Under the pieces are notes generated by a model that saw nothing but the letters and a program-made list of their open reading frames with translations, was not told where the DNA came from and did no database searches. DNA of 64,000 nucleotides from Hysterangium stoloniferum (lineage: Eukaryota > Basidiomycota > Agaricomycetes > Hysterangiales > Hysterangiaceae). The stretch lies in assembly GCA_015178975.1 (NCBI GenBank), contig WHVD01000190.1, positions 62,001-126,000 of the forward strand. The letters are read 5' to 3'. Shown here piece after piece: positions 11,136 to 22,661 of this stretch. The translations under genes and the position numbers were made by a program. Within the stretch, counting starts at the first letter, position 1. Each line of letters starts with the position of its first letter.

Positions 11136-13603
11136 TGTTAAGTTGTGTGCCATGTTAACTTTTGGGAATTTGGTAAACGAGCGGCAAGGACTCAGGGCTA
11201 TTAGTAAGCAGGTTACTAGGTATATATGGATGAGACTTGTATTATAGTACTCATCCGTTTACAACGAGTTAACTGTTACCTACTCAGACAAACGGAAAGT
11301 TATACGGTCTAAGAACAGCGCCACTGAAAACTTAACATAAATGGATCACGGCTAGCTACCGTTAACCAAAGCTAGGTGCTGTGCAGACCACCTTTGATCT
11401 CGTCGCTACAAATCGCCGTTCCGCACACTGTCATTCGTCGCGTGGACTTCATTCGTCGCATACCACCACTCATTCTTATCGTCATTCTCACACACCATAC
11501 AAGGCCTTCTGCAATATCCTGGATCTCGAATACGCTTCCAATAACGCTGCGGTGATCTGGCTGACCGAGGTGCCGAAGATCCTAGAGCCGCTGAGCCTGA
11601 GGATGGCAACCTGACAGGTCATTCGTGAGCTGGAAAGACAGGGTGTCTTTGCCAGAGGGAACGCTATGACTGTTAAGTCTTGGAGAGCTGCCGTGCGTCA
11701 GGATGGAGTTGCTGTAAGGAAGATCAGACTGTGGGGAGAGTTGGACGGTATGTATTCTTCACTTGAGGGAGTGGGAATGGTCACTGCGAGCCCCTCACGC
11801 TCGAGGGAGTGCAATAGATTTGGGATAGCGAGGGATAGCGAGCATTAGGACTCGCGGCACAACATGCAGGGACTGCCACGTACACAACAGCCAGGAACCG
11901 CTGTCTACGTCACACGCATCACGGGTGGCTCCCGTTAACCACAGCTGAACTGCGAACATGCGAGACCTCGAATCGAGATGACTCGACGTACAAAGACCCG
12001 CGGGCAGTTCCAGGCATCGAAGAAAGTCCTCACCTTTTCGAGGCACCACCAATCACAACTACCGCCAATCTCGCAATCGACGACAGTTGCGATAGAGATG
12101 GATGCGAAAGTATGGCGCGCAGGAACACCCAGCGGATGACTGAGGTAGCGGCCGATCGCAGTCTCATCGTGAGCCAGAGGGACGGAAGAGCCCTACTGGA
12201 GGGAATGCTGACCCGGGTGATTAGCTAGATGGGCGAGGGAATGTTGGTGATGGGGTGACGAATTGGAAGAAGAAAATTAAGAATTTTACTTCGAGGCGCA
12301 TCACAGGATGACGACAACTGGCGACCGACTTTCTCACCAGCGCACATACTCACACACGTTTCAGATCGTTTGCACCTCAACGCTGCATGATATATTTCCG
12401 AGCCTCTATGCTCGAGGGAGTGTATTGGAGTATTGCGAGCACTAGGGCTGGAGTCGCAAGGGTCAGGGACTGTCCACATCCACAATGGTCCAAAGCTGGC
12501 ACGTAACCGCCATATATTGCCATGTATCAAGAAACCGACTGTCCTTTTTTTTCAACGTCGCACATTGTTTATCATTTATCACACATCACATTGGCACTAC
12601 GACATTAATTCACACCTACATTCACACAGCGGCAACTCTTACGATCCGCGTTTATCATTGCCCACCCATTGGAAGAGCCAAATCACAATTTTACTACTCA
12701 GCAGGTTTGTCCTGGATCACTGTCGAACATCGCTACTTGCCAATATCGCCTGCAATATCCGTGATAGGATTTGCGATTGGATTGGGAGTGGGAGTCGAAG
12801 TGATGGTCAACTGTGTGGGAGTACTCGGGGTTCAAGGAGCGCATTTGAGAGGGACTTAGAGGTTGTTGCAGTCGTCTCAGGGAGTTCAGGCAGATGAATT
12901 CAGGGAACTTAGGTTTCAGGGAGTGCTATGGTTACTGTGAGTCCCTTTTGCTCGAGGGAGTGTGTTAACTTTTGGGAATTTGGTAAACGAGCGGCAAGGA
13001 CTCAGGGCTATTAGTAAGCAGGTTACTAGGTATATATGGATGAGACTTGTATTATAGTACTCATCCGTTTACAACGAGTTAACTGTTACCTACTCAGACA
13101 AACGGAAAGTTATACGGTCTAAGAACAGCGCCACTGAAAACTTAACATGCCAGGAGGTCAGAAATCCAATGGGGTCCAAATGGAAGGACATGGCTTCAGC
13201 TTGTGTGCTGCACCCTTGCAAAGTTACTGTCATTTGTCCTTAAATTTTGAACATGTGAGAACTTAACTATTGGGAATCTGAACAGTGGTCAAACCGTCAG
13301 ATTCCCAGATTGGTAGAGGGCAGAGAGAGAGAAGATCAGAAGTCTGAGAGAAGAGTGAAGAACTAGTAGGAGTAACTTAGTCGATATTCTGATTGCTTAG
13401 TAGCTACATTACAGTGGGCTTATATATGAGTTATTGGTGTCTATAAAATACTAACTAAGGGAAGAGCAGAAATATCCCAGTTTGATTGCCATGAGGGTGT
13501 ATATCAGTGTCAGGTTTACTGATGGTGGCCAATATGAAGATGTGACAATAACTTGAGGTGATAGCATTGTCAGTTATCTTTGGGTTGTGACACAGTCATA
13601 ACA
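11136..13603 (+). mobile_element. Old LTR (family C), split by a TRIM insertion
   Basis: 11136-11152 plus 13153-13603 form one LTR that starts TGTTAAG and ends GTCATAACA. It matches the LTR at 16452-17185, including the shared block GGCTTCAGCTT and the internal stretch AATATTCTGATTGC. The TRIM at 11153-13147 interrupts it near its left end. Confidence 0.7.
11153..13147 (+). mobile_element. TRIM-like non-autonomous LTR element with identical LTRs
   Basis: Two 185-bp direct repeats (11153-11337 and 12963-13147) are identical by eye, begin TGTTAAC and end TTAACA. They are flanked by a perfect 5-bp duplication TGCCA (11148-11152 and 13148-13152). The 1,625-bp interior has no recognisable gag or pol. 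The motif CTCGAGGGAGTG recurs at about 11801, 12411 and just before the 3' LTR, where its GAGGGAG core could be the polypurine tract. The element is rich in CpG, unlike its surroundings, and identical LTRs imply recent insertion. It must have been mobilised by another element's enzymes. Confidence 0.9.
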
Positions 13604-13889
13604 ATGGACAAAATAGAGAGTGACGTGAATGGGGACTGGTCGATGGAGCATTATAAATCTGGATGTAGAGGGAAACAGTTACAGGGACAGAAAGGCGGGA
13701 TTACTGATCTGGTGGTATAGGACAAGGGTGGACAAAAACACAAAATAGGAACAAAGAAATTGCCTAATGGGGTTATTCAGAATGCTGACATCTTTGGGTG
13801 AATTGAGACAAACAGTGTTTGCGTGAAGTCTGATTGGGCCTGACAGTTTACCAAAAACACGGGTTGTAACATCCATCATCTGTTGTTCT

Positions 13890-15107
13890 TTGTGTCAGGA
13901 TACTCCAGATTCCAAAGATGGTGAAACTCCTATGGTGTCAAAGGTTGAGGAATTTAGGAGGAAGCAACAGAGGATGGAAGAGTTGAGACACAGACAAGAG
14001 GAGGAGGAAAAGAAATTGGTAGAAGAGTTGAAGGAAGCAGAAGATGCAGATACAGTACAGGGAAAGGATTGGAAAGAGGTGGAGTGGAAAAAGGAGGCAG
14101 AGCAGAAAAAAGAGGAACAGAGGTTGTGGGAAGAGGCAGAGAAGAGATGGATAGAGGAGAAGTAGGAAAGGAAGGTGAGTGGAAACTAAGTTTCCATCTG
14201 ATTTTCCACTAACAAGTGAATAGTGGAAAGTGGTTGAGGTGGATGTGGAGGAAACTGGTCCTTTGAGTCCAAAAGTAAGTGTTTTTCTTTGAATTTTGGA
14301 TCTTAAGCCAATATCTGGAAACAAAGACAAGGGACCAAAGTGTTAGGATCCTATCTTTCAGGCCCCCACAATTTGGTTTTACCCTCATAACCCTCTGGCA
14401 CCCCACAATTGGTACCCCTGACCATGGTTTCACTGCCTGTGGCACCCTGACACTTGTTCCCTGTAGATTACCCTTTGGTCATTCTATTCCATCTCTGTCC
14501 CAATGCCTTCCCATCACCCATTCTGTAAATGTTATTTGCCACCTCATAACCTTTAGAATAGTTGTGTTTCATCACATTTAGTTTTTAGTTTGATCCTTGT
14601 TCTTTTCTCTGCTTCCTTTGAACTGTCACAACTTCTCACTTACTTGATCAACCTCCCAATCATCTGTTACACTTTTGTATAAAGCCCCTATCATGTATGC
14701 TATAGTTCTTCAGTTCTAATATTGACTTAGATTACTCACTTCTTGTTTTATGTCCCTTTACTTTCTCCTAATCCTCTTGAAGACATCATCAGCTAGCCAT
14801 GACTCTTACCTCCACTACCCTTAGCATTTTGGCATTCTGGTTGATTCAGCTAAGTATTGTCTTTAGTCTAATTCATACTACTTGCTCTTTTTGAAATACT
14901 GGAGCACTCTAACAGTTTGTGTGAGGGTGCAACACATGAGTTGAAGTCAAGCTCCACTTGTTTGTAGAACTGGACCTCTTAGTTAAGTATGATTTTAGTT
15001 TCAGCCTCCTGGAATCATTCCCCTTTGTCTCTAGACCTTAGATCTCAACACAAAGCTCCAGAGAAAACCAACATCCTAAATGACCCTCAATGCAAATGGT
15101 GCATTGA
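13890..15107 (+). pseudogene. Decayed copy of the retroelement-borne coiled-coil / zinc-cluster gene
   Basis: An open stretch at 13890-14165 encodes a Glu/Lys/Arg-rich coiled coil (for example KVEEFRRKQQRMEELRHRQE). It is followed by a GT-AG intron and an exon with a VVEVDVEETGPLSPK-like segment, matching the second exon of the better copy at 31734-32692. The next exon, carrying the first cysteines (NDPQCKWC), resumes at 15056 after the solo LTR at 14341-15050 and is cut at 15107 by another LTR. The gene lies next to LTR-C in the same orientation as in the gypsy elements further right. Confidence 0.65.
14341..15050 (-). mobile_element. Solo LTR (family B), TSD CAAAG
   Basis: 710 bp with TG...CA ends. 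Flanked by perfect CAAAG duplications at 14336-14340 and 15051-15055. The reverse complement matches 15895-16451 over most of its length. It contains the shared LTR block (here GGAGCTTGACTTCAACTC) in minus orientation. Confidence 0.85.
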
Positions 15108-15873
15108 TGTTAGGACTGGAAAACCCACTGGGCTCTGGACCCATCCTATATGCACCTGACTCTCTATACCAGGTTATAGCTAACTGGAAAACCCACTGGG
15201 CTCTGGACCCCACTCTATATGCACTCAACTCTATGCCTACCAAGTCAAAGTTCACAACTGGACAACCCACTGGGACCTGTGCATGTCAAGCCTGTCTATG
15301 TCCAACCCTCTTCCATGCACCAGTCACCGGACTCTGCCCAGACAACCTGTCAGCTCTCTAACTGAGCTCTGCTCCCATTATGGTCAAATGACCTGTCATG
15401 TTTCAGACTCTGCCCCATTCTGTTCCATCCCTAACACCTAGTTTGGTGTTTACTCATCCCAATTTATGTTTACTTGTTTAGTCTTTCATTATTACCGGAT
15501 TTAGTATTGCATACATTTCACAGTCTATATAGTCTAGCTGATATTTGTACATATGTACAATCCAGTCAGAAAATCAACCAAGTTTCCCCAGTAACCCTAG
15601 TACCTATTCTACTCTATCTCCACCTCTCATCTCACAATGTGATTGATCCCGTCAGAGCCCATGGGCTTTCCAACTGGTCTTTTGACATCAACCTTCAACA
15701 TCAGCCTGTGACCTATCAACTACACCTAGACTTCCCAGGTTTTCCATCCACCTGTTTGAAATTGGATGCTACAATCTCACAAGGGTGCAGCCTATAAGCT
15801 GAAGCCAAGTCCTACTGGAATATCCACAGGTTTCTCTGGAAACCCTCTGCTAAGCTTTGCACAACCCTTAACA
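15108..15873 (+). mobile_element. LTR of the gypsy A family
   Basis: Starts TGTTAGGACTGG, ends CTTAACA. It contains the family landmarks CAGTCTATATAG (TATA region), ACAATCCAGTCAGAAAATC and TATAAGCTGAAGCCAAGTCC. It corresponds to the intact LTR at 37946-38742 in opposite orientation. CpG is strongly reduced. No TSD was found. Confidence 0.75.
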
Positions 15874-15894
15874 GTCCACAACAATGAGGATGGA

Positions 15895-16451
15895 TGTTAA
15901 GATCTAAGCAAAGGGTTAAGAGGGGGCTCAATGTTGGGAGGCTGATGAAAGAGCTCATACTGGTCAGGAGGTCCTACTCTGTAAAATGAGTGGAGCTTGG
16001 CTTCAACTTATGTGTTGCACCCTCATACAAACTGTTAAGGTGCTCCAGTATTTCAGACAGAGTGAATAGTACAATATGAACTAAAGACAACACTTAGCTC
16101 ATTCAACCAGAGGGCCAAAATGCTAAGAGTTGTGGGTTAAAGAGTCATGGCTTGCCAATGACATCTTCAAGGGTATTAGGGAGGGAGTAAGATAGCTGAA
16201 GACTAAATGGGGGTAATCTAAGTCAATATTAGAACTGAAGAGTAGTAGCATACATGGTAGGAACTTTATACAAAGGTGTAACAGATGAGTGGAGGGCCAA
16301 TCAAGGAAGTGAAAAGTAGTGACAGGTCAAAAGGAAGCACAGGAAGGGGTAGAGATCAGACTAGAACTAAATACAATGTAACAAAGGTATTTTAGAGGAT
16401 ATGAGGTGGCAAATAACATTTACATGTAGAATGGATGATGGGAGAGCATTG
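15895..16451 (+). mobile_element. Truncated LTR (family B), inverted relative to 14341-15050
   Basis: Begins TGTTAAGATCTAAG and aligns by eye to the reverse complement of the solo LTR at 14341-15050 until 16451, where LTR-C begins. Confidence 0.7.
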
Positions 16452-17185
16452 TGTTAAGAACTGGAAACTGACTAATGTTGGTGGCTGATAGGGACCGATC
16501 GGAAGGACTTGGCTTCAGCTTATGTGCTGTGCCCTCACAAATATCTGTAGTGTGTCCTTAAATTTCGGATGGGTGGAGACTAATCCTAAAGAGTTCCTTT
16601 CGGCAAGATACCGATCGGGACTGAAGGACAAGTCGAGTGTCGGGCCAAGGGGTCGGGGCCGGAAGTGGGCGAGCGCACGCGAAGGCAGATGAGGGGATCC
16701 TTAGTATGAGACTGCTATAGACGTAAGAGGGTATTCTGAGTCAATATTCTGATTGCCTAGTAACTACAACTACAGCAGGTTCATATACAAGTAACAGGCA
16801 TCTAGAAAATACTAACGGGGAGAAAGGCAGAAAACGGTATTAACAATAAGCTCAACTAGGAATGGGAAGTTTATGATTAGTTCGGAGGCCGATGATAACT
16901 GAGAGCGGAATTACGGTAAAAGGAAATAGTTCGAGGACTACAAATATAGATAGACATATGTGAAACATAGGATAGAATGGATCAACATAATAAAAGGGAC
17001 ATATCAAAAGTTTAACCAGATAATACGAGTATTTTTGACGTGGGCATAAACAGAGTTTGATCACTGCGAAAGCATACGTCAGCATCGGGGGTGATGGTTT
17101 CCGATGTGGTGACTTGAGCGATAACTTGAATCGTCGATAGGTGGCAATAACCTCGGGGCTGAACGGCTGCGACACGGTCATAACA
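16452..17185 (+). mobile_element. LTR (family C)
   Basis: 734 bp, TGTTAAG...CATAACA. It is the second copy of the LTR at 11136-13603. It keeps several CpG-rich patches (about 16595-16690), so it has decayed less than copy 1. It truncates a hAT transposase on its right. Confidence 0.75.
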
Positions 17186-17660
17186 CTATCACAATGAATT
17201 GTTGGATTATGGACACACCTGGAATCCAGAGAATATCATGAGCAAGCCAGAAGAGATTCAGGAACTGAGCACGCCGGCCCATCCACCAATGAATAGGATT
17301 GCAGGTCTCAAAGTCTTCCAGTGGAAGTTTGAAGTACTCCTCCAGCTTGTTTATCACTGTTTTTGCCTTCCGGTGAAAACATGAAGTGAAGTTTTTCTGA
17401 GGTGAAAGCAGGGGTGCAGCTGAGGTTCCGGGCGTCATGGTAGCAAGCTCTGTGATTTGAGATGGTGCAGAATGTTTATTAGCATATTGTGTATCATAGT
17501 AGTCCTGCAGCTCATCCTTATACGAAAAAAAAGGGTCCAGTGCTAAGTACTCCCACGAAAGAAAATTGGGGGATTTGATGATATTTAATCAGCTTTATTT
17601 TAGTAAGGGACTTTGTCACCTCTCTCACCCATATGAAAACCTGTTGTGTATTTCTACATG
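17186..17660 (-). pseudogene. hAT-family transposase fragment (C-terminal dimerisation region)
   Basis: Minus-strand reading gives WEYLALDPFF, then KDELQDYYDTQYANKHS and then NPIHWWMGRRAQFLNLFWLAHDILWIPG. This matches the hAT C-terminal pattern in which a W-W motif is followed by the L-A-x-D-x-L-x-I-P conserved region. The reading stops where LTR-C begins. The left part near 17576-17660 is uncertain. N-terminal catalytic regions are absent. Confidence 0.7.
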
Positions 17661-18060
17661 TAATTGAGCTCAGATACTGAAAGTGTCCAGGAAAGAATAC
17701 AACCAGGTGAATCTCTCCATTGGAATCTTGGATGGAAAGAATTGTAGCAATTGCATAGTTGGAAGTATCAGTTTCCACAATGATAGGAACATTGGGTTTC
17801 CAATGAGACAGAATAGGAGTGGAAGTGAATGCATCCTTCATTTGCAAGTGAGACAAGTAAGGGTGTTGTAATATCCAAATAAATCAATGGCAGAAATTGG
17901 GAAAGCCTAAGAAAGATTGAATATCCTTGACTTTCTGAGGTTTGGGCCAATCACAGACAACTTGAACTTTGCTTCATCCATGCAAAGACTGTCAGGTCCT
18001 ATAATGAAACCTAAATATTCAATCATGGGTGGCATCTACTTAGCCTTAAGGTTGAACTGT
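17661..18060 (-). pseudogene. Ty3/gypsy reverse transcriptase / RNase H fragment
   Basis: Minus-strand reading includes AFTSTPILSHWKPNVPIIVE, then TDTSNYAIATILSIQDSNGE, the conserved RT/RNase H junction of gypsy elements. It closely resembles the same region at about 49500-49600 in this window. Frameshifts and stops occur throughout and no LTR is attached. Confidence 0.8.
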
Positions 18061-18638
18061 CACCACTGAATCAAAAAAAAATTTTAATGTTTCTCATATA
18101 TCCTATTCTCATTTTTTAGAAGGCCTAAAACAAGGAAGTCTCTAGTTCTTTTGGAATGTCCCCTAGCCTGGTAAAATCTACCTCCTCATTTACCAGGCTA
18201 ATATGTATCAGCATTTAAAAAACTCTGCATACAATATTTTTAATTGGGTATATAAACAACTTTTATTATTTGACTTTGAGAAAATATTGAATGATTTGTG
18301 GGGAAAACCCCCTGCCTGTTTATTTAGTACTGTGCGACAAAAACGACGACATGTGTCGGAGTGCAAACCGCTGTGATTTGTATTGAATGGCGGAATTGCA
18401 ACAGTCTAAGTTTTCAGTGACCTGTGTGCAGCTCTTCACTAGCTTCAAGAGTAACTAAAGCGTAGGGAAGCTCCGGGGTCTATAAGAAAAGTTGAAAGGT
18501 TTTAGGTGGTGTGACATAGGTTAAAGTGGGACTTGTACTTAGAAAGGTGATAAATGCACCCTCGCAACCTCGATCACGTGATCTCGGAGTTACAACTGCA
18601 CCACGCAGTGCAGTAAGCCGTAACGTAGATCTTCAATA
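18061..18638. other. AT-rich flank and LIS1 promoter region
   Basis: 18061-18320 is AT-rich with no gene seen. The rest should hold the promoter of the gene at 18639. Confidence 0.5.
18572..18583. promoter_or_regulatory. Palindromic E-box GATCACGTGATC
   Basis: A perfect 12-bp palindrome with a CACGTG core, 56 bp upstream of the LIS1 start codon. CACGTG is bound by bHLH factors in fungi. Use here is inferred from position only. Confidence 0.35.
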
Positions 18639-20362
18639 ATGTCAGGAGCCCTTTCAGAACGCCAACAGGAGGATTTGTATGCGTCCTATGTGATTTATGC
18701 GATAGAACCACTGGCTGAATCAGAGGACAGACATAGATCGATACTGGACTACTTGTCGAATGCTGGGTTTACGAAAACGTACGAGCAAATGAAAGATGAA
18801 GTTCCTGGACTAGTATGTGCTTTAACTTCTGTCCTTATATATACTCATTTCCATCCACGTTAGACGGATTTTGAACCAGATCCAACCGCCAAGACAGCTG
18901 GTCTTCTGGTGAAGAAATGGACAGGTCTGATACGGCTACAGCGCAAAGTTAGTTGTAAACAAAGGAATCGATTCGTGTTTTTGAGATTTATGCAGATAAT
19001 GGACCTTGAGGCCCGTCTTTCGCAAGCCCAGGAGGACCTATCACACTTATCACATCTCCCACCTGGCACATCGAAACGCGCGAACCTCGACTGGTTACCT
19101 CGCGCACCACCTAAACACACACTCACTGGCCATAGAGATGCAGTCACTGCCGTATCCTTTCATCCCTTGTTTTCAAGCATTGTTAGTGCCAGCGCCGATG
19201 CGACTTTGAAAGTCTGGGACTGGGATACAGGAGAGCTGGAGCGAACGTTGAAAGGGCACACTAAGCATGTGTCGGATTGCGAGTACGACTCAAAGGGGAA
19301 GAATCTTGGTACGTTAATTGAAAGATAGATAGGCTGTTGCGTGGTCACTAATCAAGGCTATCGACAGTCTCATGTTCGCATGACCTTTTCGTGAAATTAT
19401 GGAACGTCGAAAACGATTATCAAAATTTTGCTACCTTGCGTGGACATGAACATTCGGTCTCTTCTGCTACATTTCTACCTGGTGATGATCGTGTTATCAG
19501 CGCAAGTCGCGATCAGACGGTTAGGATCTGGAGTGTTGCAACGACGTACGTCTCTTTCCTGCTTATGACATCATGTACTTGAAGAATAATCTTAATATCA
19601 ACTAGTCATTGTATCAAAGTTGTTAACGCGCATTTAAGTTGGATTCGACGGGTTTTTCCAAGTCCTGATGGCCGATTACTTCTCACTTGTTCAGATGACC
19701 ATGCAAGTTTTAATAATTTTCTAGTTGACATGGTTCCCTGATCTATATTTCAGACCGCCAGAGTAAGTGATATTGAATCAGGCACAATGAAGACAGAAAT
19801 GCGTGGTCACGAAAATATCGTCTTAACTGCTGTTTTTGCGCCGTCAATCTGTCTTCCAGCCATTCGAGAATTAGTAGCACGGGTAAGGTCTAAACCATTG
19901 GTCTGTGATAGACTATTTAATCCGCGTGCCTATGTTGTTAGCCTGCCAATTCATTGACTGCAAAAATCGATGCCCTTGGTGTCGCGTTTGTACTCACTGG
20001 TTCCCGAGATAAAACTATAAAGCTTTGGGATGCACTATCTGGGCAATGTTTGTGGACCTTTGTAAGTAAACGTGATAACGATATTCGGTTCTATTTTGAT
20101 CAATTAGGGATAGATTGGACATGATAATTGGATCCATTCTCTGGCCTTCCATCCGAGTGGGAAATACCTTCTCTCAGCCTCTGATGACAAAACCGTCCGG
20201 ATTTGGGATCTCAAAACAGGAAGATGTGCTAAGAAAATAGAAGCGCATGATCAATTTATTGCATCGGTTAAATGGGGAAGGCAAGTAACAGCGGCAAGTG
20301 ACTCGAAAGATGAATCCGTAGGTAGACCAGTCAATGTCATGGCTACCTGTAGCTGGGATAAG
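18639..20362 (+). CDS. PAC1: LIS1/PAC1 nuclear distribution protein (LisH, coiled coil, WD40)
   Basis: Nine exons total 430 codons up to 20362. Exon 1 joins to give [20 protein letters not shown], the LisH dimerisation motif. Next come [12 protein letters not shown], a short coiled coil ([14 protein letters not shown]) and WD40 blades with typical closings such as [36 protein letters not shown] and [12 protein letters not shown]1 binds dynein, supports dynein-dependent nuclear migration in hyphae and is usually about 440 residues. Introns include 18677-18730, 18813-18863, 18948-18995, 19309-19367 and a GC-AG intron at 19703-19753 (donor GCAAGT). The final blade ends at ATCSWDK; the expected TVKIW-type ending is not found directly downstream, so the extreme C-terminus is unresolved. 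Confidence 0.9.
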
Positions 20363-21376
20363 GTAATTCTAGCTATTTTATCAAAGGGGTGTATGCTAAT
20401 GGTGGTGTTAGACGGTGAAAATCTGGCTTCCTTAATGACACACTTGCGCCTATTTGGCGATTATATCACAATGCTGGATGCATATTTTGATACCTACACT
20501 GATACGCATAATAATCACAACCATGTAATTGCACTCGCTACATTCTTTATTTCGATTTCTTCGTATCTTTTTTTCTGCATAGAAGTCGCACTCCAGTTAT
20601 CTGGACATTCAAGGACATTCCCTGTAGCCAGCATGACTTTAAACATAGCAATGTGGTACGTGCACCACTAATATGCGAATTGTGTCCTGCGTCGTATAAC
20701 TGTATTCTTCAGATGTTTGACACAATTGTTTAGTTTAAACACTCCTTATCAAATGACATTAAAGCCCTTCAAGTTATAATTCCGAGTACATGGGTGCAAT
20801 TGTAGACAACTTCCCCATAGAAAAACATTTTTATTTGGGGTCTTCCTCCTTAAAAAACCTGTGCTCTAATTCAAAATGCTAATATTGCCTAAGGACGACT
20901 TATCTCTGTAGGAAACCGACATAACATTATCTAAGAGCATGTATCTTTTTTCTTAGAAAAAAACCTCGTGTTAGATCATGTTCTACTAATCTGGGAACAT
21001 CACTAAATTGGTTTTTGTACCCACCAGCTCTTGGAGGAGGGCTTTTTTAAAAGGCTCCAGTGAATGCTCTCGGAAGGCAGTCGTAGCATGGACTGGGCGT
21101 CTACAACAATTTCGCTGATGAGTTGATCTGCAAGGGTGACATTAATTCTTACTACTTACTACTTGGTGGTGGTCGCCGTGACTCGACAGAACTATGCTGC
21201 CTCTACTTATTACCTGATTCAATAGGATATTGTGAGCAGGTTCAACTGCCCCTCCAGACAAAAAGGCGAATGAGGTCTCCTACCTACTTCAGTTCGTCGC
21301 CTTCATCATGGTCCTTTAGATATATTTTTTCTTCTAAAGTTGTGTTTCTCTGTAACGCCTACTCACCGCGACCAAG
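20363..21376. other. 3' flank of LIS1 and intergenic DNA
   Basis: May contain the last LIS1 exon after a roughly 220-bp intron (a weak RTPVIWT reading near 20590). Otherwise AT-rich with no gene recognised. Confidence 0.4.
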
Positions 21377-21759
21377 ATGGATTTTGAAGCCTCAGATCAC
21401 GAGGCCAATCTCAAACGCACTCGTGGCTCTAAGTATAGCGTGGCAGTCCAACGCTGTCGTGTTATGTTGTCCGCTAAAGATGAATCTGTCAACGAATTCA
21501 TCTTGTCCGAAAGATCTGCAAGATGCAAATTGGCGAGTTATGCATCGCAAGCCCTGGAGAAAGTAAGGTGTCCAGACAGGTGTCCTTCCGGACCTACATC
21601 GACGAAACGGTATCCATGGTCAAATCTACGATGGAACTCATCTATCTGCAATTGACGGTTCTTACACGGAAATCTTTTCGCAAACTATCGCCCCACAAGC
21701 TCCAAGCTGTCTTGTCAGCCTTGCACTTTATGGGCCAGGGGGCTGATCACCGTTTGTAA
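21377..21759 (+). CDS. Unidentified ORF with an internal frame change
   Basis: A reading from ATG 21377 (MDFEASDHEANLKRTRGSKY) continues in a second frame after about 21560 (VSFRTYIDETVSMVKSTMEL) to a stop at 21757-21759. Codon content is coherent on both sides, but the apparent intron between a GTAAGG and a CAG would be only 17 nt. This is therefore probably a one-base indel in a real or recently broken gene. No domain recognised. Confidence 0.35.
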
Positions 21760-22661
21760 TCACAACAAACTCAGATCCGCTCGTCGGTGCTGAGATACTA
21801 CTTCTGATCGAATTCGTCCTGTAAGTGCTGTTCAACCCTTGATGTAAATATCATATTAGAAGAACCATATTTCAACTAAGGTCAGTGGTGATTGTTCAAG
21901 CTTGTAGTGGAGAACGTGCCGGCAGCGCAGTAAAGGCAAAAGAACCGAATGAAGTTTAAACTTGATCCTGAGTATAAGCTCTGAACCGAACGCCACAGAA
22001 GAAGAAGGGGGAGGGGCAGTAGCTATTTCTTCGCCCTCAGGTACTGATTATTTCGGACCTGATGATGAGAACGCCGTTGGGGTGGGGATCAGGCACGACA
22101 GGACGAAATCAGATCTTCTGCCAGTGGTTCCAGCTTGTCAGGTACTTGTTACTAGAGACTTAGGTAAACGGCACGGCGCACAATCCTCGAGGCTTGAAGT
22201 TCAGAGTGTGGGACCTAACGTACTTCAGAGAAGCCATAGGATCGATCCGAGATGTTTGAGCCAGAAAGAATTCATTAAAATCAAATATGTATGACTACTA
22301 AATACTTATAATACGATTATAATAAGCAAAGCAAGAGCGTTGAAACAGTAAATCTGATAGCTACACAGTAAGAAAATGCTGCAAAGAAAACAGGGATAAT
22401 TCAGAACGACGTGATAGCAATGGAATGGGCATGATGCAAAAGTAACGAATACACAAGATAATATGAAGGAAAGACATACTGAAGACCATAGATTTATACA
22501 CTGCCGATCTAAATATGTCGACTTGAGGGTTTATCACAAACATCCGCCAGGAAAAACAATTTGGAGGGACAGCAAACAAAACTACCGGTGCACAACCGGG
22601 AAATCAATTTCCGATTAATATTGTCACCTATCAACAGGGATGGTGATGAGTATTGAGGCTC
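21760..22661. other. Intergenic, no gene seen
   Basis: Contains the 3' flank of the convergent RING gene. Only short ORFs without recognisable content. Confidence 0.5.

Noticed and set aside
11381-12897. Short ORFs inside the TRIM element as possible gag
   Set aside because: No capsid, zinc-knuckle or protease motif and no consistent frame. The interior is treated as non-coding.
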